A stretch of 26,230 nt of DNA, taken from positions 1 to 26,230 of the IMG/VR virus record IMGVR_UViG_3300032117_000135. One strand, 5' to 3'. Source of the stretch: a virus. Numbering within the stretch: position 1 is the first letter of the stretch; the number at the start of each line of letters is the position of its first letter. Shown in pieces: positions 1 to 5,475 of the stretch. The position numbers and the translations under genes were made by a program. A model generated the notes under the pieces. That model saw nothing but the letters and a program-made list of their open reading frames with translations. It searched no databases and was not told where the DNA came from.

Positions 1-42
1 TGGTTTAGCGGAGCGAGAGGCCGTTAAATCAAACCGAAATGC

Positions 43-72
43 TTGACTTTGGGATATAAAAGGTGTTATGGT
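43..72 (+). promoter_or_regulatory. Sigma70-type promoter of the left-edge small gene
   Basis: A TTGACT -35 box lies at 43-48 and an extended -10 (TGT then TATGGT) at 64-72, with an 18-base spacer. Transcription would start near 79 and give a leader of about 170 bases before the ATG at 252. The -35 is strong; the -10 matches the consensus at four of six positions plus the TG extension. Confidence 0.55.
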
Positions 73-76
73 TATG

Positions 77-251
77 GACAGTTCTGTCGTAGCCAACTGC
101 CCGTGGCGTACGACGCCGTTGGGTAGAACCTTTCTCTACCCCAACGAGGCGGTGGCATTGGGAAGGAACGACTCAATGCCACCGCTACTCTCTCACTAAA
201 CGCGGACAAACCGCAATCAGTTTTTAAAAAATCTTAGAAAGGAAAAAATAC
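77..251 (+). ncRNA. Structured 5' leader or small RNA with serial hairpins
   Basis: The leader before the small basic protein folds into consecutive hairpins: 77-88 (GACA/TGTC), 105-117 (GGCGT/ACGCC), 117-146 (11-base arms with one bulged C), 149-185 (12 perfect pairs, 13-base loop) and 202-214 (GCGG/CCGC). The 7-base loop of the third hairpin, ACCTTTC at 128-134, is complementary to GAAAGG in the Shine-Dalgarno site at 236-243. That could sequester the ribosome site in cis, or the loop could act in trans because AGAAAGG-like sites recur in this phage. Only complementarity is visible; regulation is inference. It does not fit a tRNA cloverleaf and matches no riboswitch class I recognise. Confidence 0.5.
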
Positions 252-584
252 ATGAGTAACTTGACTGATGAAATCAACCCATTGAAGGCTGAGAAGCCAC
301 GTCCACGCAATTCTGCCGGAGGCCGTGGCCCATCTGCTAAGACGATTGCTCGTCGCCAGCAGTTGCAGTCAAAGCCAGGCAACTGGTTTGTATGGAAGCA
401 AGATTCAAAGACCGGTGGAGACACTGGACAGGCGCTTCGTACGCTTCTTGGTCTTAACAACATCACTGGTGTTGACCGTTCAAACCTTCCATACGAGGCT
501 ACTGCTCGTTTGAATGAGCAGGGAAGTTGGACAATCTACGTTCGCTACGTTGGCGAGCAACGAGAGTTTGCAACTGCCGAATAA
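252..584 (+). CDS. Small basic protein of unknown function
   Basis: This 110-residue protein is not recognised. The first 45 residues are rich in Lys, Arg, Pro and Ser and probably disordered. The C-terminal half looks like a compact beta-rich segment, for example EQGSWTIYVRYVGEQ near the end. The ATG at 252 follows an excellent AGAAAGGA Shine-Dalgarno site at 236-243. Codon choice is strongly biased (CGT, AAG, CTT, GAG), which suggests high expression. The gene has its own promoter, a long structured leader and a terminator right after it, so it is an isolated single-gene transcript. A nucleic-acid-binding role is possible from the basic N-terminus but unproven. Confidence 0.8.
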   Translation: MSNLTDEINPLKAEKPRPRNSAGGRGPSAKTIARRQQLQSKPGNWFVWKQDSKTGGDTGQALRTLLGLNNITGVDRSNLPYEATARLNEQGSWTIYVRYVGEQREFATAE

Positions 585-605
585 TTGTTCCGTGTCGGAC
601 AAAAA

Positions 606-646
606 GAAATCCCCCGCCGAGTTTTTCGTTTGGCGGGGGATTTCTT
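606..646. terminator. Bidirectional intrinsic terminator
   Basis: A perfect 13-bp stem pairs 606-618 with 632-644 around a 13-base loop, and its core is CCCCCGCC/GGCGGGGG. On the plus strand it is followed by TT only. On the minus strand the stem is followed by TTTCTTTTT-like sequence, so it may also stop leftward read-through. It ends the transcript of the gene at 252-584. Its right arm overlaps the -35 of the next promoter. Confidence 0.8.
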
Positions 647-658
647 ATGTGGTATCAT
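630..658 (+). promoter_or_regulatory. Promoter placing the transcript start at the next ATG
   Basis: A -35-like TTGGCG at 630-635 (four of six consensus bases) and a -10 TATCAT at 653-658 are 17 bases apart. The same TATCAT hexamer serves as the recA -10 at 7576. Only six bases separate the -10 from the ATG at 665, so the transcript would begin at or next to the start codon. The -35 lies within the right arm of the terminator of the previous gene. Confidence 0.5.
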
Positions 659-664
659 GGTTGC

Positions 665-946
665 ATGAATAACACGAATGGAATTACATACATAGCGCAG
701 GACGGTTCTTACGGCAACGCCAATGGAATCATTATTCTCAAGAATTCTGACCTACCAGAGGGCTTCCTAGAGGAACTGGAATTAGCACCTGACAAGCGTG
801 AATGGGCTTTTGGCCGTTTGCACGAAGTGAATTCCAAGAACGTTGTTATCGAACACTCCGGCGTATTTGTTACCGAAGAACAGCGTGAAAGTCTTAATCA
901 CCAAGTTAGAGAGTTCTATCTTGGCAAAAACTACGTTCTCAATTAA
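665..946 (+). CDS. Small protein of unknown function, probably from a leaderless mRNA
   Basis: The 93-residue product starts MNNTNGITYIAQDG and is not recognised. It has a mixed alpha/beta look, with GIIILKNSDLPEGF in the N-terminal half and a C-terminal helix. The ATG at 665 is chosen over an in-frame ATG at 647 and earlier starts because it lies six bases after a good -10 hexamer, and the earlier starts read through the terminator. There is no Shine-Dalgarno site upstream of 665. The gene converges on the left-arm operon, and its last eight bases overlap the end of the gene on the other strand. Confidence 0.65.
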   Translation: MNNTNGITYIAQDGSYGNANGIIILKNSDLPEGFLEELELAPDKREWAFGRLHEVNSKNVVIEHSGVFVTEEQRESLNHQVREFYLGKNYVLN

Positions 947-1643
947 TAACTTCAGCGTCTACAATTCCTGAAGCCCAACTGGGTTCCATGTCTCCGCCGA
1001 GTTCAATCATTCGGTTTGCAAACATCTGACGAGCAGTATCAATCTGCGCTTCTGACAACTTCAAGTCCTTGCTGAGAATGATGGCCATAAAAGCCGCACC
1101 AACAAGGTTTGCTTGGTGTTCTTCAAGTTCGATTACACGCTTGCGCAAATCGTACTTCATCATAAACTCCAAAGCGCCTTGATAGCGTTCCCAAGCACGT
1201 TCCATGACTTCAATCAAAGCACGGACGTGCTCCACTCCGGCCTTGTCAGTAACTTCAAGAATGCCGTTGAGTTCGCTCATCTTGTCTTCAAGGATTAGCG
1301 TCCACTGCTTCATCTTGGAAGCAAGTTGGAACGCCTCAATCTCTGGTGGGCCTAGTGGCTCTGGTTCTCCCAGTTTCTCTGAGAGCGTTAGGAGTTCTTT
1401 CTTCATAACGGTCTGGATAGCGCCAGTGGTGTGCTTGGCTGTATTGCCAAGATGCCACTTGCACGTCCCTGCTCCAAGATGATTGGTTCCCATGCCCGCT
1501 GTCTTGTAACAGTAGCGTGTGATACCAAGTTCTTTGAGTTCTTTATTTTTTAGCCTTGCTCCGCATTTGCCTTCTAATGGCTCTGCGCTTCCTGGCAATT
1601 TTTCGTCTGGGTGTATTTGTGCCCAGCGTTCTTCGTCTGTCAT
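939..1643 (-). CDS. Cys/His-containing protein, possibly terminase small subunit-like
   Basis: This 234-residue protein has an N-terminal zinc-binding-like cluster: C27, C45, H55 (GTNHLGAGTC), C61 and H64 (CKWH). The rest is long, charged and helical. An N-terminal CxxH(G) module followed by helices is seen in several actinophage DNA-packaging or DNA-binding proteins, so a small-terminase-like role is possible. No large terminase is in the window to support it. Its ATG overlaps the stop of the WhiB-like gene by four bases (ATGA), and it is the last gene of the left-arm operon. Existence as a gene is secure; function is not. Confidence 0.65.
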   Translation of the reverse strand: MTDEERWAQIHPDEKLPGSAEPLEGKCGARLKNKELKELGITRYCYKTAGMGTNHLGAGTCKWHLGNTAKHTTGAIQTVMKKELLTLSEKLGEPEPLGPPEIEAFQLASKMKQWTLILEDKMSELNGILEVTDKAGVEHVRALIEVMERAWERYQGALEFMMKYDLRKRVIELEEHQANLVGAAFMAIILSKDLKLSEAQIDTARQMFANRMIELGGDMEPSWASGIVDAEVIN

Positions 1644-2056
1644 GCGGCAGTCCTTCTTTTCTCTTTGTACTTTCTCATAAATTCACGGTTTGCTTGCTTG
1701 CATTCTTGACAAGTAGGCATACCGATATTTACTTCTTGCAAGTAGCCTTTTCTTGTGCCGTGAATAATGTCGTTGGGGTGAGTGCCTGTTCCGTTCTTTC
1801 GACGCATTACGGTTCTACGCATGTCGTCGTTCTTTTCAGGTTCCGGTATGCCGAGTTCCCTCCGCTTGTGAAAGCGCTCCTTCTCGGTCATACCGCCCTG
1901 ATAACCAAAGGCTTCGTTATAGAGTGCGTTTTTTGCACATTGCTCTAAGACGGGACATTCCTCACACATCTGTACTACTTCTTTGCGTGTTACACCCTGA
2001 GTGTAAAACAACCGTACGTCTGCACCCCGACAAAGTGCGTTAACTCGCCATGACAT
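1640..2056 (-). CDS. WhiB-like iron-sulfur regulator with an extra C-terminal Cys pair
   Basis: WhiB-family proteins hold a 4Fe-4S cluster on four cysteines and regulate transcription with the actinobacterial housekeeping sigma factor. This 138-residue protein has C9, C31, C34 and C40 (CEECPVLEQC), then the turn GYQGG at 51-55 in place of the usual GVWGG, then an ErrxxRR-like basic stretch. A second module near the C-terminus, C116xxC119 followed by a basic helix, is not part of the usual family. The ATG at 2056 is chosen because it overlaps the upstream stop as TAATG. A longer reading to 2125 adds a tail inside the previous gene. Phage WhiBs can antagonise host WhiB proteins, so a host-modulating role is a reasonable inference. 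Confidence 0.85.
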   Translation of the reverse strand: MSWRVNALCRGADVRLFYTQGVTRKEVVQMCEECPVLEQCAKNALYNEAFGYQGGMTEKERFHKRRELGIPEPEKNDDMRRTVMRRKNGTGTHPNDIIHGTRKGYLQEVNIGMPTCQECKQANREFMRKYKEKRRTAA

Positions 2057-2253
2057 TAATTTGCAAACCACCAGTCTGGAAGAATCCAATCTGATGGGGT
2101 TCCTAGTCGAACCATGTGTGCGCATGGGTCACTGCCCTCTTCCCATGCTCGTTCTTCAGTTTCGTGCATTGGATATGCGTCGTGAGTGTTGCAAAACTGC
2201 TCACTGCAAAATCCATTTTCAAGTCCGTACTTTAACCACTCTTCAAAATTCAT
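2056..2253 (-). CDS. Small conserved actinophage-type protein
   Basis: The 65-residue product starts MNFEEWLKYG. It contains two Cys (FCSEQFC), a THDAYPM motif and a DPCAHMVRLG motif. Similar small Cys/His proteins with a THD and DPC pattern occur in actinophage genomes as unknowns. A bound metal is possible but unproven. The ATG at 2253 follows an AAAGGAA ribosome site; upstream in-frame ATGs lack such spacing. The stop overlaps the WhiB-like start by one base (TAATG), so translation is likely coupled. Confidence 0.75.
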   Translation of the reverse strand: MNFEEWLKYGLENGFCSEQFCNTHDAYPMHETEERAWEEGSDPCAHMVRLGTPSDWILPDWWFAN

Positions 2254-2270
2254 TCTTGTTCCTTTCATTG

Positions 2271-2816
2271 TTAGCAAGCATCTCCTGCCCACTCTGGGTA
2301 AAACCCATGATTCTTATCATATACGTTCACCGCAACTTGGTCCTGCTCGATTCCCGTTGCTTGTTGTGGTGTCGGTGCATATTGTAGTCCACCAAATGCC
2401 TTCCAAATGAAATAGGCAAATTGGTAAAGACCCGCATCACCTGAGTAAGCATTAACGCTCGTCAAGTGATTGCGACTTTCGTGATACCTAATGCAAGCAA
2501 ACGTTACCTGCGCTGAAACTGGTAGTGAGGCCATTGGACTAGCCTCGCTTGGCCAGTAAGCCGTGCTGTCTGTTGATTGTGTATCCCACTGTGCTTCCCC
2601 TGGAAGAACCGGACTTGATTCTTTCGCAAGGATTGCTTTTGCGGTTACTACTTGTTTTTGGGGAACTGCCACTGGCGTTGATAGTGCCGGTGGATTCCAT
2701 GCTGTCGTTTCGACGTGAGGGGTTTCCGTTGTGGATACCGTGTGCTCTGATTGCAGTGTGCTAGAACCAGCATTCAAAACAGCCAATGACAAAACAACAA
2801 TAGAGAGGTATTTCAT
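2271..2816 (-). CDS. Secreted Rpf-like transglycosylase
   Basis: Resuscitation-promoting-factor domains are lysozyme-like folds that cut the glycan strands of actinobacterial peptidoglycan. The C-terminal domain (about 104-181) shows the family layout: C108, the catalytic-type E113 (RYHESRN), AGLYQF at 128-133, WKAFGG at 138-143 and a final C181 able to pair with C108. Residues 1-20 look like a signal peptide, and 21-100 form a Thr/Pro/Ser-rich linker. Position inside a replication operon is unusual for a lysin. It might act on the host wall from inside late in infection, or alter host growth state. The start has an AAAAGG ribosome site. Confidence 0.8.
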   Translation of the reverse strand: MKYLSIVVLSLAVLNAGSSTLQSEHTVSTTETPHVETTAWNPPALSTPVAVPQKQVVTAKAILAKESSPVLPGEAQWDTQSTDSTAYWPSEASPMASLPVSAQVTFACIRYHESRNHLTSVNAYSGDAGLYQFAYFIWKAFGGLQYAPTPQQATGIEQDQVAVNVYDKNHGFYPEWAGDAC

Positions 2817-2829
2817 TTAACCTTTTCTA

Positions 2830-3321
2830 CTACGACCCGCAGTAAAGACTTTTTACTGGGCCAGTCACGAACGGTGAGTATTTAACTGCTACTTCCACGG
2901 CGTAACTTAGTTCGTTTGGGCCTATGTCCTCGCAACCTTCTAAGTATCCGAGTGCATAGGGGGAACCGCTACCAATCGCCAAGAATGGCGATTCCATTTC
3001 CACCGCCGAAAAGTCATTTTGAACAATGACCAACGGACGGTTTGGCCAAGCACAAAGAATCTCCGTATCCTTCACGGAATCATCTTCGCCCTTGATTTCT
3101 CTGAGCATACTCACGATTGTTTCGGGAGTACACTTTCTTTTCTCTAACTTCGAGAGAAGATTTATGATGCGCCAAGAACCGGCTGCACCTATAATGCCGT
3201 TACCGGCATGAATGAACGCTTTTGGTGTCGAAGAAACCAGCAAGGCGTCTTCGTCCCCGACTGCGGAATCAAACGCCATACCACAACTAAATTCATTTGT
3301 AAAAGCGGCTACAACAGTCAT
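2830..3321 (-). CDS. Proteasome beta/HslV-like Ntn threonine protease
   Basis: This 163-residue protein looks like the catalytic subunit of HslV or the 20S proteasome. After Met removal, Thr2 becomes the N-terminal nucleophile. D18 (AFDSAV) and K34 (STPKAF) then fall at mature positions 17 and 33, exactly the proteasome catalytic numbering. GAAGSW at 45-50 corresponds to the HslV AGG turn, and AIGSGSPYALG at 115-125 matches the HslV AIGSGG-YA strand. There is no prosequence. No HslU or Mpa ATPase partner is in the window. The gene sits between the DnaB-like helicase and the Rpf-like gene with a weak ribosome site. It may degrade host or phage proteins; the target is unknown. Confidence 0.8.
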   Translation of the reverse strand: MTVVAAFTNEFSCGMAFDSAVGDEDALLVSSTPKAFIHAGNGIIGAAGSWRIINLLSKLEKRKCTPETIVSMLREIKGEDDSVKDTEILCAWPNRPLVIVQNDFSAVEMESPFLAIGSGSPYALGYLEGCEDIGPNELSYAVEVAVKYSPFVTGPVKSLYCGS

Positions 3322-3336
3322 TAGGAAAGCCTATCA

Positions 3337-4533
3337 TCAATCGTAGATTCCGTCAACCAGCCAGTTGCGGTCACGGATAATTCGGTCAGGCCAAGAAACG
3401 CCCTGCAAACGGTCTCCACGGTAACGCTTAACGTGAAGCATTGTGGGGTCTGTGCTGTCCTTGTAGAGGGAGATACCAACTTCAGGCCAAGCCATCCAAC
3501 GCTGTGAACCCATTGGGGTCAACTCACGCTCTCCTGCTTTGCCCTTAGCGGCGTGGTGCTCCATAACGAGGGCGAACTGGTACTTCGTACGCAACTCGTC
3601 CAAAACACCCATTGCGGCGTCAGCAGAATCTTCGTAGGTCTCATTAGCGCCACGACGGTACATCTTGTAAATAGGTCCAATGCAAACGAGGTCAGGTTGG
3701 TGAGCCGCAATCTCTCGCTGAACCTCCGCCTTGTCTGCAAGGCTTCGGATTTCGATTCCACCTGGGCGACGGAAGAACTTAAGTCGCTCTTCGTCAAAGT
3801 TCTCACCGGCACGCTCTCTCATCATCTGCATAAAAGGAGCACCGGTCTGCGTAATCGCTTGCGTTGGGTTTTCAAGGTCAATAATCAGAACACGCTGTGG
3901 TTCAATTCGCTGGTGGCTAAATGGGTGGAAGCCCTGTGAAGCCGACATAGCAATCGTTCGTAGCAAAAGCGACTTACCCGAACCTTCTTCAGCAACAACA
4001 ATGGTACGGTAGTCCTTGTTCATCATTCCTGGAATAACAACCGGAGCAATGGCGTCTGCGTTGCTAACTAACTGGCTCATTGTCATTGATTCTGGCTCTG
4101 AAGAACGCATTGTTCCAACGCCACTCAAAGCCTTGGTCAGACCAGCCGCAACTTCGTACGGGTTCTCACCAAGCATAAGCAAGTTGTTGTATTCGTGAAG
4201 GTCGTGAAGCATTTTGCGACTTGAACTGTGCTTCAAAATAATTGCGCCGTAATCTGCTGCGTTGCTCGCAGATGGGCAGTTCAAAGACATTGATACCAAC
4301 TTAGGTATCGATTCGTTGTCCTTCATCTCTGAAGCAACTGTCACTGCGTCAATCTTCATTCCACGACTAAAGAGACTGATGATGGCACCAAAAGCCCTAG
4401 CGTTAAGTGGGTTGTAAAAATCCTCTGCCCTACAAGAATCAATACCGACCATTGTTGCTTCTGCTGAAATCAGCATTGCGCCGATAAGCGCTTCCTCTGC
4501 TTCAAAGTCATGTGGAATTTTCTGCCCGCTCAT
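3337..4533 (-). CDS. DnaB/RepA-like replicative helicase
   Basis: This 398-residue protein is the likely fork helicase. Residues 5-110 resemble the DnaB N-terminal domain (IPHDFEAEEALIGAML, then EDFY-NPLNARAFGAI). The second half is a RecA-fold ATPase closer to RepA/AAA_25 proteins: Walker A EEGSGKS at 182-188, Walker B-type LIIDLEN at 216-222, and a histidine sensor region (VMEHHAAKGKAG). It is shorter than bacterial DnaB (about 450-470). AGAAAGGG precedes the ATG. It lies directly downstream of the O-like initiator, the usual loader-helicase order. A primase role is not evident. Confidence 0.85.
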   Translation of the reverse strand: MSGQKIPHDFEAEEALIGAMLISAEATMVGIDSCRAEDFYNPLNARAFGAIISLFSRGMKIDAVTVASEMKDNESIPKLVSMSLNCPSASNAADYGAIILKHSSSRKMLHDLHEYNNLLMLGENPYEVAAGLTKALSGVGTMRSSEPESMTMSQLVSNADAIAPVVIPGMMNKDYRTIVVAEEGSGKSLLLRTIAMSASQGFHPFSHQRIEPQRVLIIDLENPTQAITQTGAPFMQMMRERAGENFDEERLKFFRRPGGIEIRSLADKAEVQREIAAHQPDLVCIGPIYKMYRRGANETYEDSADAAMGVLDELRTKYQFALVMEHHAAKGKAGERELTPMGSQRWMAWPEVGISLYKDSTDPTMLHVKRYRGDRLQGVSWPDRIIRDRNWLVDGIYD

Positions 4534-4545
4534 TTAAAACCCTTT

Positions 4546-5475
4546 CTAGTTTGTTGCGTACTTTACCGACTGGCGCTTGCCCTGATTGTCCAGTTGGTAT
4601 GGTTTGCCGTTGATATCAACGGTCTGATTCTTAACGTTGGTTGGACGAGTGTAGCCAAACTTGATTGGGTTGTCAACCCTTTGTTCCTGTGTCTTGGGGT
4701 CAATCCATCCACCAAAGAAATCCCAGTCCTCGTAAATCTCTGCCAATACCAACTGTGCTTCAGTCAGGCTAGACATTTCCTCTACCTTTGGCAGGTAGTC
4801 CTCGTAACGACGGTTCGGTCCGTAGAACGTCTTTGCTTGAAGAGTGAACTTGTCATCTTCGTTGGCTCGCAACTTGACGTAAGCCTCAGTAGCACGTAGA
4901 AGAACCTCGTAGGGAATCTTGTCGTCTTTGATTCGCCCGTTGTAAGCCTCGTAAGCACCTGGCTTGTTTTCCTTGCGTGGGTAAATAGCCCATAGTGCGT
5001 CAAACTCAGGTGTGTAAACCTTAGCCTTACGGGTCTTTTTTACTTCCGTTTTTGGCGAGATAATATCTTTCTTTAATGTTCTTTCTATTAATGTTCTTTC
5101 ATGTTGTACCGTTTCGTTCCCTACCCCTATACCGTTTGGCGGACTACCTAGTACCGTTTCATTCCCTACCCCCTCCCGTATCATGGGCCACAGGTAGTAG
5201 AAATTACTGGTGTATGAACCGTCTTCACGCTTGCGCTTTGTAGTCGAAATTGCACCAAGTTCAACTAATTCCTTAATGGAAGAATCAACTGTCTTGATGT
5301 TGCAGTGCATACGCTCTGCTAGAAGTTTGCGGGAGGGCCAAGCGGCCTCGTTGCTCCCAACGTATCGGCTAAGAACCCCAAAAAGTCGAACCGCATACGG
5401 ACTAATATCTGCGTCCAGAATCCACTCTGGGATAGTGGTGTAGATAAACCCCTCAACGCCGAATGGCTTATTCAT
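4546..5475 (-). CDS. Phage replication initiator (lambda O-like) with winged HTH
   Basis: The 309-residue protein has an N-terminal winged helix-turn-helix (about 25-85; LLAERMHCNIKTVDSSIKEL is the HTH). A low-complexity linker follows at about 95-140, with GVGNETV twice and ERTL twice. The C-terminal domain (about 150-240) has the FDALWAIYPRK motif found in many phage replication O/loader proteins. Such proteins bind origin iterons and recruit the DnaB-like helicase encoded next door. The repeated peptides reflect DNA repeats that look like an origin inside the gene. The ATG overlaps the helicase stop by four bases (ATGA). Confidence 0.8.
   Translation of the reverse strand: MNKPFGVEGFIYTTIPEWILDADISPYAVRLFGVLSRYVGSNEAAWPSRKLLAERMHCNIKTVDSSIKELVELGAISTTKRKREDGSYTSNFYYLWPMIREGVGNETVLGSPPNGIGVGNETVQHERTLIERTLKKDIISPKTEVKKTRKAKVYTPEFDALWAIYPRKENKPGAYEAYNGRIKDDKIPYEVLLRATEAYVKLRANEDDKFTLQAKTFYGPNRRYEDYLPKVEEMSSLTEAQLVLAEIYEDWDFFGGWIDPKTQEQRVDNPIKFGYTRPTNVKNQTVDINGKPYQLDNQGKRQSVKYATN
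5061..5172 (-). other. Candidate replication origin: iterons plus AT-rich element
   Basis: A 22-base direct repeat with one mismatch occurs at 5106-5127 and 5151-5172. Its core TACCGTTT occurs a third time at 5130-5137, giving three cores at 22-23-base steps, about two helical turns. Next to it lies an AT-rich stretch (5061-5101) with a 13-base direct repeat, TTAATGTTCTTTC, at 5073-5085 and 5088-5100. The order along the initiator gene (DNA-binding domain, iterons, AT-rich element, partner domain) is that of the lambda origin inside gene O. Repeats are seen directly; origin function is inferred. Confidence 0.6.

Noticed and set aside
77-185. A tRNA in the hairpin-rich leader
   Set aside because: No cloverleaf with a T-loop GTTCRA, acceptor stem and anticodon arm can be drawn.
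527-664. Upstream extension of the small gene at 665
   Set aside because: It would read through the previous gene's end and a strong terminator, and has no conserved-looking residues.
2057-2125. N-terminal extension of the WhiB-like protein
   Set aside because: It lies wholly inside the preceding gene; the TAATG overlap and family length favour the start at 2056.
3519-3812. Alternate-frame open reading inside the DnaB-like gene
   Set aside because: It overlaps a well-supported helicase, has no ribosome site and no recognisable motif.
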